From contig NZ_AUGY01000011.1 of the NCBI RefSeq assembly GCF_000422905.1, positions 1 to 64,000 on the forward strand: 64,000 nucleotides of DNA, written 5' to 3'. Below the pieces are notes generated by a model. The model was not told the origin of the DNA. It did no database searches and saw only the letters and a program-made list of their open reading frames with translations. This stretch comes from Paenibacillus alginolyticus DSM 5050 = NBRC 15375 (lineage in GTDB: Bacteria; Bacillota; Bacilli; Paenibacillales; NBRC-103111). How positions within the stretch are numbered: the first letter of the stretch is position 1; each line of letters begins with the position of its first letter. Of the stretch, positions 1 through 8,082 are shown piece by piece. The position numbers and the translations under genes are program-made.

Positions 1-231
1 GATTATTTGGCTTAGTTTGTACGAAGCCAACAAGTCTCGGATCCAGCGATCAAGAGATCGGAAGCCGACTTCATCATTGCTAAATTCCAGTGGATTACCC
101 AAAGCGATACCACGGAAATTAACAGCTCTAGCAACGTGGGTCTCCTGAGCAATATCTACACCGACAACAAGGTGATTAGCGGTAATGTTTTCAATGAGTT
201 GATTTTGTTTATCTTGTGCTTTAAACTTCAT
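1..231 (-). CDS. IS110-family transposase, N-terminal part (cut by window edge)
   Basis: This is the first 77 codons of a reverse-strand frame that runs off the left edge. The N-terminus contains the stretch HLVVGVDIAQETHVARAVN, typical of the RuvC-like DEDD domain that opens IS110-family transposases; the Asp in VGVDIA is the expected first catalytic acid. The ATG at 231 is preceded on the minus strand by a strong AGGAGG (about 241-250), which fixes the start. IS110 recombinases act with a structured noncoding RNA made from the element's noncoding end, and this one has noncoding DNA directly upstream. The C-terminal Tnp20 domain with its serine cannot be seen, so whether the element is intact is unknown. 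Confidence 0.85.
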   Translation of the reverse strand, partial: MKFKAQDKQNQLIENITANHLVVGVDIAQETHVARAVNFRGIALGNPLEFSNDEVGFRSLDRWIRDLLASYKLSQII

Positions 232-345
232 AGTAGAGCGACCTCCTGATGTGGGATTTTAAGGGCTGTAGACCCGTTACGTACTCCCATCGTACAGAGG
301 CGCTCTTTTTTATGCAAACTCCAAATTATTCGTTCCACAGGAATT
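1..345 (-). mobile_element. IS110-family insertion sequence, partial, with noncoding end
   Basis: The element covers the transposase start and the noncoding DNA upstream of it. IS110 elements lack obvious terminal inverted repeats, so the outer end near 300-345 is a guess. It is based on the end of element-like sequence and the start of a dispersed chromosomal repeat at 346. The segment 255-310 (minus strand) contains GTAC...GTAC and GGG...CCC complementary pieces and could be part of a bridge-RNA region; this is inference. The rest of 232-699 holds repeat copy A (346-412), terminator-like repeat R1 (550-616) and no gene I can support. Confidence 0.6.
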
Positions 346-412
346 CTAACGGAGAACGATAGCTCAATAATCAACAGGCTGCTGGCAAATCGACAGCCTA
401 GGCAGTAATGTT
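346..412 (+). repeat. Dispersed hairpin repeat, copy A
   Basis: It begins CTAACGGAGAACGATAGC, matching the left flank of copies at 5198, 5999, 23291 and 24795. The centre is a hairpin with arms AGGCTG (376-381) and CAGCCT (394-399). The right flank (TAACGGGCAG in other copies) is eroded. It abuts the probable outer end of the IS110 element. Confidence 0.55.
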
Positions 413-549
413 TAATGACAAGGGACGCTTATTGAATCAATATTTCATCCAATATAATAGAAGGGATTAACTCCATAGAGAAGTTAAGTGAGTGTAACAA
501 GATTGAAATCTTATTTTCATGTGGCATTAATGAATCAAGCCTAAAATTC

Positions 550-616
550 GACCCCCTTTTTAAATATAAAACTTAGACCCGTAGCCTGTTGCTGGGGGTT
601 TCTTTTTGCTATTCAA
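550..616 (+). repeat. Terminator-like direct repeat R1, upstream of the germination operon
   Basis: This segment matches 4888-4954 over about 67 bp. Both copies share AAATATAAAACTTAGACCC and TTTTGCTATTCAAC, with a hairpin (ACCC 577-580 / GGGT 596-599) and a T-run between them. The T-run orientation is that of a plus-strand terminator, only ~85 bp before the GerA gene. It may end a lost upstream gene. Confidence 0.6.
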
Positions 617-699
617 CGAATTAATCGTAATTCAAAGACCTGTGTATAAAATTACATGTTCTATGGGAAAATACCAAGAAAATCCAAGTAGGAGTAGTT

Positions 700-2268
700 A
701 TGCCTATTCATAACTGGTTTAAGAAGCGAAAAGGGCTACTCACTGGTCAGACCTACGCAGACCCCCCGCTGATCATTGACAACGATTTAACGGCAAGACT
801 CCAATGGTTCCGCAAGCATTTGAATCACAACATAGACATTAAATTCTATGAGATCCCATTACCAAGTGGTATTGCCTGTGCGTTCATCTACATTGAAGGT
901 ATGATCGATCAAAATCAGTTTCAGAAACAAATACTTTCACCTCTTTTATTTGAAGATACATCTTTATCTGCAATTGAGCTGTTGAATAAAATAGCCGTTA
1001 TGAAGCAGCTTCCGGTTTCGATGATTGAATCCACCACAGATGTGAACAAGGCATTGGAACGTATTTTTGATGGCACAATTATTTTTCTTATCGATAATGA
1101 GCTGGAAATCATTCTTTTTCCGATGAAATCGGTGGAGAAAAGATCGATTGAGCAGTCGGAGATTGAAACCGTCATTCGAGGTCCCAAACAGGCATTTGTC
1201 GAGGATTTGACGACTAATATGACAATGATCCGAAGAATTATTAAGCACCAGGCATTGAAAATGGAGCATTATCAATTTGGTACCTATTCTAAAACTTCCG
1301 TTGTTGTTTGTTATATCGAAGATATTTGTGAAAAGAAATTGGTTGATGAAGTAAAGAGCAGAATAGCCGGAATCGATATTGACGCGGTACTTGGTAGCAG
1401 CTATATCGAGGAATTCATTGAGGATAATCCTTTTTCACCATTCCCTCAGGTGCAGTATACAGAACGGCCTGATACGTTAAGCGCGGCACTGCTTGAAGGA
1501 AGAGTCGCTATTTTGGTAGATGGAACGCCGTTTCCCATCATCGTCCCGGTTACCCTATACATGCTTCTTCAATCGGCAGAGGACTATTATGAAAGATTCG
1601 TTGCAGGGACATGGATTCGGTGGATTCGATATTTATTCTTGTTGGTGTCCTTTCTGTTACCTTCGATCTATATTGCGGTAACTACGTTTCATCCCGAGAT
1701 GCTACCTCCTAATCTATTGGCAACGGTTGCTGCTGCCCGTGAAAATGTTCCTTTTCCGGCTTTTGTAGAGGCATTCATTATGGAAATCGTTTTTGAAGCG
1801 CTTAGGGAAGCGGGATTACGTATTCCCAAGCCCATAGGTCAGACAGTATCGATTATAGGTGCATTGGTAATAGGGCAAGCGGCCGTGCAGGCAGGTATTG
1901 TTTCTGCCCCAATGGTCATTGTTGTCTCCATTACAGGGATCGCTTCGTTCATCATTCCACATTTCGATCTTGCGTTGACGTTCCGTCTCCTGCGGTTTCC
2001 TGTGATGTTCCTTGCGGCAAGCTTTGGTTTATACGGTGTTTTTCTTTGCATCATTTTGATCTATCTGCATTTGGTCACACTCCGATCCTTTGGAACGCCA
2101 TATCTGACGCCTACGGCACCTATCGTTTTTGGCGATTGGAAGGATGTGCTGGTCCGGGCCCCCATATGGATGATGAAAAATAGGCCAAGGCTTTACGGAA
2201 CAAAAAATAATCAAAGGCAAAATCAAAAATCGGGGCCGAGAATACCTGAAGATGATGATGGTGATTAA
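700..2268 (+). CDS. Spore germinant receptor subunit A (GerA/GerKA family)
   Basis: This is the 522-aa A subunit of a germinant receptor, located in the inner spore membrane and needed to sense nutrients and trigger germination. Residues 1 to about 300 form the soluble N-terminal domain, with the family stretch PLPSGIACAFIYIEGMID near residue 52. Hydrophobic segments from about 305 to 460 form the membrane domain, including the typical EALREAG and GQTVSIIGALVIGQAAV motifs. The tail is basic. Length is normal for the family. A GGAG-containing site precedes the ATG. The stop overlaps the start of the next gene (TAATG), which indicates translational coupling in an A-C-D-B operon. Spore-forming sigma factors probably drive it, but I could not identify a convincing sigma-G promoter. 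Confidence 0.93.
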   Translation: MPIHNWFKKRKGLLTGQTYADPPLIIDNDLTARLQWFRKHLNHNIDIKFYEIPLPSGIACAFIYIEGMIDQNQFQKQILSPLLFEDTSLSAIELLNKIAVMKQLPVSMIESTTDVNKALERIFDGTIIFLIDNELEIILFPMKSVEKRSIEQSEIETVIRGPKQAFVEDLTTNMTMIRRIIKHQALKMEHYQFGTYSKTSVVVCYIEDICEKKLVDEVKSRIAGIDIDAVLGSSYIEEFIEDNPFSPFPQVQYTERPDTLSAALLEGRVAILVDGTPFPIIVPVTLYMLLQSAEDYYERFVAGTWIRWIRYLFLLVSFLLPSIYIAVTTFHPEMLPPNLLATVAAARENVPFPAFVEAFIMEIVFEALREAGLRIPKPIGQTVSIIGALVIGQAAVQAGIVSAPMVIVVSITGIASFIIPHFDLALTFRLLRFPVMFLAASFGLYGVFLCIILIYLHLVTLRSFGTPYLTPTAPIVFGDWKDVLVRAPIWMMKNRPRLYGTKNNQRQNQKSGPRIPEDDDGD

Positions 2269-3461
2269 TGGTGATGCAATTACGAATGAAGCTCATATGG
2301 CTTCTTTTACTGTGCTCCAATTTAATGTTGATAACGGGCTGCTGGTCCAGGATTGAAGTCAATGACCGTGCTTTCGTCACTGGCATGTACATAGACCGTT
2401 CTGATAATGGCAGCTATGAGGTGTCCCTGGGCTTTCCTTTACCCAATCGAATGGCTAGTGGGCAATCTCCGGGGATGCCCACCTATGGAAACCCGTACAC
2501 CATTTTGACAAAAACGGCTGAAAGCATTCCCGTTGCCATCCGGAAAATCCGTTCAGATCTAACGAGAGAAATAACTTGGGGTCACTGCCGTGTTATTGTT
2601 GTCGGTAAACAAGCGGCTGAATACGGGATTGATTCCCTGTTGGAATTTGTGGCCCGTGAACCGAACTTTCATACGAAAAGTTATCTGATGGTTGCTCCGG
2701 GGAAGGCAAGGGACATTACCAAACTAACCCCCGTTTTTGAAAGGCTACCAGCCGAAGTGCTCCGGGAGTTCTCTAACCGAAAGGTGACCTTGGATACCAA
2801 TGTGAAGGATTTCTTAGAGGCTTCGATGTCGGGAGGAGACATGATTGCCGGAATGCTTACTATTGGACAAACGGAGATGCTTAGTGAGAAGGGAAAAGAA
2901 AGCACATGGGTCGGGACTGACGGGGCAGCGCTCTTTAAAAAGGGAAAAATGATAGGAACCTTGGATGTCAATGGGATGCGAGCGGGTCTTTGGTTAAAGG
3001 GGAAAATGAAAAGCTCGCAGATTTCGTTGAAATCCCCGAGCGACGGAAAAACGATGAGTTTTATTATCCTATCGTCTAAAGCCTCCATCAAACCCTTCAT
3101 CGACGGAGAGAAAATCGGCTTTCATATCAAAATTGAAGCGGAAGACGATATTTTGTCCTCGGAATCGGACATAGATCTGACAGACCCGAAGGAAATAATC
3201 CGCATCCAGGAACTGCTTTCTGAGCAGCTGAAGCGTCGAATTACGAGAACTCTTTATAAAACCCAGGATATGGGAGCGGATGTATTTCAATTTGGCAGAC
3301 ATCTGGATTGGAATTACCCAAAAGTATGGAGTAAGCATAAGGATGGGTGGCATGCGGATTATAAAATTTGTACATTCATCGTTGATACCAATGTGCAAGT
3401 GAAAAGAATTGGTGTTGAAAGAAATTCAATCATACGTCAGCACGAAGATAGGGCAGGGTGA
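2268..3461 (+). CDS. Germinant receptor lipoprotein subunit C (Ger(x)C family)
   Basis: This is the 397-aa C subunit. A signal segment ends in the lipobox LITGC, so the mature protein would be lipid-anchored at Cys25 of this frame on the outer face of the inner spore membrane. The following WSRIEVNDRAF is the usual start of the mature GerC fold, and the C-terminal half carries the family pattern of basic and acidic helices (KEIIRIQELLSEQLKRRI). The start overlaps the GerA stop by one base. A second in-frame ATG lies two codons downstream. The 3' end overlaps the next small gene. The paralogue at 9522 is clearly related but diverged. Confidence 0.92.
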   Translation: MVMQLRMKLIWLLLLCSNLMLITGCWSRIEVNDRAFVTGMYIDRSDNGSYEVSLGFPLPNRMASGQSPGMPTYGNPYTILTKTAESIPVAIRKIRSDLTREITWGHCRVIVVGKQAAEYGIDSLLEFVAREPNFHTKSYLMVAPGKARDITKLTPVFERLPAEVLREFSNRKVTLDTNVKDFLEASMSGGDMIAGMLTIGQTEMLSEKGKESTWVGTDGAALFKKGKMIGTLDVNGMRAGLWLKGKMKSSQISLKSPSDGKTMSFIILSSKASIKPFIDGEKIGFHIKIEAEDDILSSESDIDLTDPKEIIRIQELLSEQLKRRITRTLYKTQDMGADVFQFGRHLDWNYPKVWSKHKDGWHADYKICTFIVDTNVQVKRIGVERNSIIRQHEDRAG

Positions 3462-3667
3462 CCATGATTATCATCACAATCGTATTTTTAGGGATTTTCA
3501 TGTTTGAATGGAACTTTTTAAAGCATCTTGGGCGGAAAAAAAGAACCTTCTGGATCACAGGCTGCAGCATATTTGTCGCTTATGTGTATGTCATGGCCGT
3601 CTACTCTTTTCAGAATCTGCCAAGTCCTAACCTGCTGATTGATTATGTTTTCAGCCTTAATGAATAA
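3458..3667 (+). CDS. Small two-TM protein, probable germinant receptor D subunit
   Basis: This ORF encodes 67-69 aa and lies between the C and B genes. It starts at GTG 3458 or, equally plausibly, at ATG 3464. Two hydrophobic helices are visible, roughly residues 3-21 (IIITIVFLGIFMFEWNFL) and 32-50 (FWITGCSIFVAYVYVMAVY), joined by a basic loop (KHLGRKKR). Small two-helix D-subunit proteins that modulate receptor function are known from Bacillus ger operons. Size, topology and position match that class; assignment is by context rather than sequence identity. It overlaps the GerC stop, so it is part of the same transcript. Confidence 0.7.
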   Translation: MTMIIITIVFLGIFMFEWNFLKHLGRKKRTFWITGCSIFVAYVYVMAVYSFQNLPSPNLLIDYVFSLNE

Positions 3668-3694
3668 AAGCGTGTTAGTAAGGAGATGGCTGTT

Positions 3695-4783
3695 ATGCAG
3701 CGTATTACCCAGCTTCAACTTACATTGATGTTTATTCTCTTTCATTTCTCTACGACAACAGGATTTCTGATAGGCCCCATCTCCTCATCAGCCGGTTATC
3801 AAGGTTGGTTAGCGATCCTGCTTGCTTCCATTGGAGGAATACTTATCACCTTCCTCTCTTTTACCCTTGCCAAGCGGAAGGAAAGCGAGTTTATCGTTCA
3901 TTACGGTAAGGAACTGATTGGACGGGTTCCTAATATCATCATCATGATTGTATTTGGCTTTTTCTTTCTTCATCTGGCGAGCCTGGTACTGCGGGAAATT
4001 TCTGATTTCATGGTACAGATCTACTTGCCTACGACGCCAGAATGGGTGATCGCCGGTTTGTTTGGTCTTGTCATTACTATTGCTGTCCGATCTGGTCTGG
4101 AAGCCATACTGCGCTGTGCGTCGGGATTTTTTTTCATCATCTTCGGTATAGCTGGGATCACACCATTTTTAATTGGAAAAGAATTAAATACGGAACGTAT
4201 GATAGCGTTTATCACCCATATTAACCCTGGGAGTCTTTTTCATGAATCGTATCCATTTATTCCATGGTTCGGAGAAATGTTTTTGATTCTTTTTATCTTT
4301 CCTTGGATAGCCAATCCGCAAAAGACATTTCGTTCATTAACCTGGGCAATGGTGATAAGCCTCTTTTTTATCGAATTGAATCTCGTGTTATGTCTCTTGT
4401 TATTCGGCTCGAAATTATCGGGGCAACTGACCTATCCTGTGCTGGAAATGATTCGTTTCATTCGGATCGGCGATTTTTTGGAAAATTTGGATCCCATTAT
4501 CGTAGCGGTCTGGTTATCAAGTCTATTTATAAAAATAAGTGTCTTGCTTTACATTCCGACGCTAATTGTCTCACAGTTGTTTAAGCTAAAAGATGCCAGA
4601 CCGCTTTCTTTCTCATTAGGCGCGATTATGGTAGGACTTTCCATGCATATGTTCAAAAACATAATTGAATTGAACAACTTTCTCATAAAAACCTGGCCAA
4701 ATTTTGCCTTATGCGTGGAGTGTATCCCACTGATATATTTAGTTGCTTCCATAATAAAAAAGCATCCCAGGAAAAGTGGTTAA
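3695..4783 (+). CDS. Germinant receptor permease-like subunit B (GerB/GerKB family)
   Basis: This 362-aa integral membrane protein of the endospore germination permease family (APC superfamily, ~10 helices) is thought to bind the germinant. The N-terminus ITQLQLTLMFILFHFSTTTGF and the hydrophobic periodicity fit the family. I prefer the ATG at 3695 over the one at 3686 because the AAGGAG site (3680-3685) directly abuts the first ATG but sits nine bases before the second. It is the last gene of the A-C-D-B operon, and repeat R2 with a good terminator hairpin follows about 105 bp later. Confidence 0.92.
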   Translation: MQRITQLQLTLMFILFHFSTTTGFLIGPISSSAGYQGWLAILLASIGGILITFLSFTLAKRKESEFIVHYGKELIGRVPNIIIMIVFGFFFLHLASLVLREISDFMVQIYLPTTPEWVIAGLFGLVITIAVRSGLEAILRCASGFFFIIFGIAGITPFLIGKELNTERMIAFITHINPGSLFHESYPFIPWFGEMFLILFIFPWIANPQKTFRSLTWAMVISLFFIELNLVLCLLLFGSKLSGQLTYPVLEMIRFIRIGDFLENLDPIIVAVWLSSLFIKISVLLYIPTLIVSQLFKLKDARPLSFSLGAIMVGLSMHMFKNIIELNNFLIKTWPNFALCVECIPLIYLVASIIKKHPRKSG

Positions 4784-4887
4784 GAGTCAGACTCTACTAA
4801 CAAGTCGGATTATAAGAACATTTATCTCTTTCCCGAGATGTTCATGCTAATACAAAAGGGGGTGTTTCTTAGATCCCTATAATAAAG

Positions 4888-4954
4888 GTCGCCCCCTTTA
4901 AAATATAAAACTTAGACCCTCTGCCCGTTGCAGGGTCCTTTTTTGCTATTCAAC
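4888..4954 (+). repeat. Terminator-like direct repeat R2, downstream of the germination operon
   Basis: Direct repeat of 550-616. Here the hairpin is stronger: GACCCT (4915-4920) pairs with AGGGTC (4932-4937) and is followed by CTTTTTT, so this copy should end the germination operon transcript. The rest of 4784-5353 holds a possible 32-codon ORF and hairpin repeat copy B. Confidence 0.7.
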
Positions 4955-5084
4955 TAAAGGGCAGATTACGCTAATGTATATTCTTCCAACCATTGGAGAA
5001 ACTACCGTGATTAAAACTGAATTACACTGACATCAAATTCTCTGGTTCCTAAGATGAGGTCAGAGTATAGTAGTGGGGTTACGC

Positions 5085-5183
5085 ATGATAACTGGTAAAT
5101 GGGTTGTATATGGGATATGTAGTATACCCTTCATAATGGTGGTAGGCATAGTATACTTAGCAATCAAGTTAAAGAAGATGTAG
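5085..5183 (+). CDS. Possible 32-aa single-helix membrane peptide
   Basis: This short frame (ATG 5085, TAG 5181-5183) would encode a peptide with one hydrophobic helix (YGICSIPFIMVVGIVYLAI) and a basic end (KLKKM). A GGGG stretch lies about six bases before the ATG. The composition is what a small membrane peptide would look like, but there is no homology that I recognise. Length alone cannot exclude chance. Confidence 0.3.
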   Translation: MITGKWVVYGICSIPFIMVVGIVYLAIKLKKM

Positions 5184-5197
5184 CAACTTATTGATAA

Positions 5198-5284
5198 GCT
5201 AATGGATAACGATAGTTCAGAACAATACAACGGCAGCCGATCAGAGGATCAGCTGCCGTTTTTATTGAACGAAGGGCAGTTTAT
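5198..5284 (+). repeat. Dispersed hairpin repeat, copy B (terminator-like)
   Basis: The left flank is GCTAATGGATAACGATAGTT and the right flank is TTATTGAACGAAGGGCAG. Between them lies a long hairpin: CGGCAGC (5231-5237) with GCTGCCG (5252-5258), extended by GATC/GATC, followed by TTTTT. It can work as a rho-independent terminator. Confidence 0.65.
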
Positions 5285-5353
5285 TACAGGAATTGGATGT
5301 TGATTCGTCAAATATATTCAATAATGTATTTGTAATAGGAAGGAATCAATATA

Positions 5354-5959
5354 ATGAGATTGGTCTTATTTGGTGACAGCATTACTGCAAGGACTGAAGG
5401 TCACGACCGTCCCTTATTAACAATAAAACTGGAAGAAAAATTAAGCGGAACTTGGAACATCATTAATGCTGGCGTGCCAGGTAACAATACGTTCGATGCT
5501 CTCGAAAGAATTGAGAAAGATGTGTTAATTCATAATCCAGATTTTGTGACTGTTCTATTCGGAGCAAATGATGCTGCATTTCACAAAATGGTTCAACTGA
5601 ATGACTTTGCAAGTAACCTCACCAATATTGTAACGGCGATTACATCAAAAAAGACTATACTCATTAGTCCGGCACCAGTTGATGAAAGAATACAACATGC
5701 TCGGAATAACACCGTACTTAAGCAATATGCGGAGGTCGTAAGAGCAATCAGTGTAACAACTAGCAGTCATTATATAGACTTGTTCACAGATATGCTCGGT
5801 ATTCATAATTTGTCCGTGACTTTGAGAGGTCTTCGAAATGATGGACTTCATTTTGGTGAGCTTGGTTATGATTATTTATCCGATTTAATAAGCAACGAGC
5901 TACTTATTATTTCTGGTAAGTCATTGAACTACCCTGAAAGTAGCTGTTCACGAAACTAA
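5354..5959 (+). CDS. SGNH/GDSL-family hydrolase
   Basis: This is a 201-aa esterase/lipase of the SGNH fold. All four blocks are visible: block I FGDSIT with the nucleophile Ser9, an oxyanion-hole Gly in NAGVPGNNT near residue 43, block III GAND near 72, and block V DGLHFGELGY with the catalytic Asp and His near 164-167. There is no signal peptide, so it is probably cytoplasmic. The substrate cannot be told from the sequence; acyl or acetyl esters of sugars are usual. It has its own A/G-rich ribosome binding site (AGGAAGG) and stands alone between two hairpin repeats. Confidence 0.88.
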   Translation: MRLVLFGDSITARTEGHDRPLLTIKLEEKLSGTWNIINAGVPGNNTFDALERIEKDVLIHNPDFVTVLFGANDAAFHKMVQLNDFASNLTNIVTAITSKKTILISPAPVDERIQHARNNTVLKQYAEVVRAISVTTSSHYIDLFTDMLGIHNLSVTLRGLRNDGLHFGELGYDYLSDLISNELLIISGKSLNYPESSCSRN

Positions 5960-5998
5960 TTTTCATTATTCTGTGGTGTCCTGTGAGGGACATGGATG

Positions 5999-6079
5999 GC
6001 TAACGGGAAACTATAGATGAATACACTTTAAAAGAGCAGGTAGCCGCGGCTTCTGCTTTTTGTTTATTAACGTAACGGG
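5999..6079 (+). repeat. Dispersed hairpin repeat, copy C (terminator-like)
   Basis: It begins GGCTAACGGGAAACTATAG and ends TTATTAACGTAACGGGCAG. The centre pairs AGCAG (6035-6039) with CTGCT (6053-6057) around AGCC/GGCT and is followed by TTTTTG. It lies 40 bp after the SGNH hydrolase and probably ends its transcript. Confidence 0.65.
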
Positions 6080-6156
6080 CAGATTAGAAATTTGGAAATG
6101 ACTGTAACTTTTTCCCGGGATTAGGAGTCTAAGTATTTGAAGGTGGTGTAATTTGT

Positions 6157-6792
6157 ATGAAGAAATTATTTTATTTGGGCATGGCAGCCGTTATCACTAT
6201 TTTATTAATCATAAGTTGTTCAGCTAAAATAATGGATAAAGGCAATGGTTCATATGCTGATGATTTAAACTTTGAGAATAAATATTATATAAACCATTCG
6301 GAATTTACAATTACTGATACTTCAAAAATTAAGAAAATTGGTTCAGTTGAAAAATCTCGTCGTTTGGGCAAGGGTAATGGCGTTTTTGAGATTGAGGGAT
6401 ATTCTAATCATAGTTTTATAGCCGTTAAGGACATAGAAAGCTTTACGGGGTTTAGTGTTTATGGAGAGTACAAAGGCGGTGGAATGCCAATTTCTCCTCC
6501 ACAGGATATTTCTTATTCAAGGGTAAACCAGATAAAAATTTATAAGGAAATGGAATTAATCAATGATATCCAAGGGCAAGATCTTCAAAAGTTTGTTTCT
6601 TTTTTTGAACAAAAAGGTCTGCCTAATGAATTTAGAGTTGATAATCCTCCTCAATATCATGTGATTTTTTTAACAGATGCTTCAATAGGATATAAATATC
6701 CTATTTCCGAGAAAGACGGTCAATATGGTATGCCTATGTGGGAGAGTAAATTACCAAAAGAAATAGCCGAATTTTTCAAACCTAGACAATAA
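6157..6792 (+). CDS. Putative lipoprotein of unknown function
   Basis: The 211-aa product has a basic N-terminus (MKK), a hydrophobic stretch and a lipobox-like LIISC at about residues 17-21, so it should be a lipid-anchored surface protein. The mature part is hydrophilic, rich in Lys, Ser and Gly, with no recognisable enzyme motif. Base composition is more AT-rich than the flanking genes, which suggests a separate origin. AAGGTGGTG before the ATG gives a strong ribosome binding site. It stands alone between hairpin repeat copies C and D. Function unknown. Confidence 0.75.
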   Translation: MKKLFYLGMAAVITILLIISCSAKIMDKGNGSYADDLNFENKYYINHSEFTITDTSKIKKIGSVEKSRRLGKGNGVFEIEGYSNHSFIAVKDIESFTGFSVYGEYKGGGMPISPPQDISYSRVNQIKIYKEMELINDIQGQDLQKFVSFFEQKGLPNEFRVDNPPQYHVIFLTDASIGYKYPISEKDGQYGMPMWESKLPKEIAEFFKPRQ

Positions 6793-6850
6793 AGTACAAT
6801 GTTATTAAAAAGTACACAATTTATTTTCAATAGTCGGAAAGCATTGTTAC

Positions 6851-6953
6851 GCTAACGCAAAACGTTACTTCAATAAGGACAGCGGCAGTCTAAGACTTTA
6901 TTTTTCAGGTCTTGGTCCGCCGCTGTTTCATTTTTATGGTCAGTCTAATATCG
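6851..6953 (+). repeat. Dispersed hairpin repeat, copy D
   Basis: The left flank GCTAACGCAAAACGTTAC resembles the family flank. The core pairs ACAGCGGC (6879-6886) with GCCGCTGT (6919-6926) and AAGAC with GTCTT inside. The core is nearly the same as copies E and F. It sits between convergent genes and may act as a two-way terminator. Confidence 0.65.
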
Positions 6954-6974
6954 TATTCTCTCTTAACCTACCGG

Positions 6975-7871
6975 TTAACTATGCTGAGATTGCATTTCCT
7001 TAATGATTTCTAGAAACTGATTGACATCCTCGGAAGGATGTAAGGGATATAGCAAACCATAAGGTATTGTGAAGTCCAAGTCGCTAGGAATTGTCACTAA
7101 GGACGGATGAATATCTGCCCATACATCCAATGTTAGTAAGACAACACCACTTTCCTCACATCGATTGAATACATCAATATCATAAAGGCGCGGAATATCT
7201 TTAATTCGGATTTTAGGGTGGTTCCTTATCAAAAAATCACGAATTTCATCAATTACAGCACTTCCTCCACCGTTTACTACAGCCAATTGCTCTCCATACA
7301 AATCTTTGACAGACATTGTTTTTTTAGAAGCCAGCCGATGGTTGCGAGATAAAGCAAAGCAAAAGCGATAACTTCCCAACTCAAGAACTCGGAAATATTC
7401 CTTCCAGTTCTCTGTAAGGGTTGGCCCTACAATGAAATCATAGTGTTTGCCAATAGTACGATAAGTGGTTGGGAGTGTATGTGAATCATCCTCAAAATGC
7501 ACGATATTGATTTTGAACTGCGGAAATTGGTCGCTGACTTCATTCCACATATCCAACAAAACCTTGCAGGGATTAAGCATAGAGGTTCCCACGCGAATTA
7601 CAAGCTGATTTGACTGTGCAGATTGACGCATGCGTAACAGAGCTTCTTGGAAATACTGCACCATAAATGCCGCATCCTTGCTAAAGGATTTTCCAGCTTT
7701 GGTGAGTTCAATTCCATGGTTAGTACGGATCAAAAGAGGCATACCTACATGTTTTTCCAATAGATTCATTTGCTTCATCACAGCGGTTGGAGAAACAAAT
7801 AATTTCTCAGCCGCCTTTGAGAAGCTACCGGACTGTACGACCTGAATAAAAGTATTCAATTGTTCGTTCAT
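6975..7871 (-). CDS. LysR-family transcriptional regulator
   Basis: This 298-aa protein has a winged helix-turn-helix at residues 1-60 (LNTFIQVVQSGSFSKAAEKL, then SPTAVMKQMNLLEKHVGMPLL) and a LysR substrate-binding domain from about 88 to the end. The ATG is preceded by AGGAGG. It is divergent from the SDR gene at 8083. The 211-bp gap contains a perfect inverted repeat ATGGT-TGAT-ACCAT, which has the T-N11-A form bound by LysR proteins. It therefore probably controls itself and the SDR. The co-inducer is unknown. Confidence 0.9.
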   Translation of the reverse strand: MNEQLNTFIQVVQSGSFSKAAEKLFVSPTAVMKQMNLLEKHVGMPLLIRTNHGIELTKAGKSFSKDAAFMVQYFQEALLRMRQSAQSNQLVIRVGTSMLNPCKVLLDMWNEVSDQFPQFKINIVHFEDDSHTLPTTYRTIGKHYDFIVGPTLTENWKEYFRVLELGSYRFCFALSRNHRLASKKTMSVKDLYGEQLAVVNGGGSAVIDEIRDFLIRNHPKIRIKDIPRLYDIDVFNRCEESGVVLLTLDVWADIHPSLVTIPSDLDFTIPYGLLYPLHPSEDVNQFLEIIKEMQSQHS

Positions 7872-7898
7872 TCAAAGAACCTCCTGTTGCATAAACCA

Positions 7899-7912
7899 AT
7901 GGTTGATACCAT
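7899..7912. promoter_or_regulatory. Candidate LysR operator (T-N11-A inverted repeat)
   Basis: ATGGT (7899-7903) and ACCAT (7908-7912) are perfect inverted arms around TGAT. The site is 28 bp upstream of the lysR start and inside the divergent promoter region shared with the SDR. Confidence 0.6.
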
Positions 7913-8082
7913 GCTAACTTATTTGAACTTCCGTATCAAGTTCTCCAACTGTAACATTAGAGATGAAAAGAGCAGAGCATTTTGAATCTTGCTTATTTCA
8001 TTCATTGATTTTTTTTAGGACTGCTGGACCGCTTTTTTTCAGACCGGTTTGGCTAATTTCCTCCAAGAAAGGAACATTTATT

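Noticed and set aside
620-699. Possible sigma-G promoter before the germination operon
   Set aside because: GTATA and CAT-like elements exist but spacing and -10 fit are poor.
7963-8082. N-terminal extension of the SDR at 8083
   Set aside because: It lies in the divergent promoter region, has no ribosome binding site and precedes the normal SDR start.
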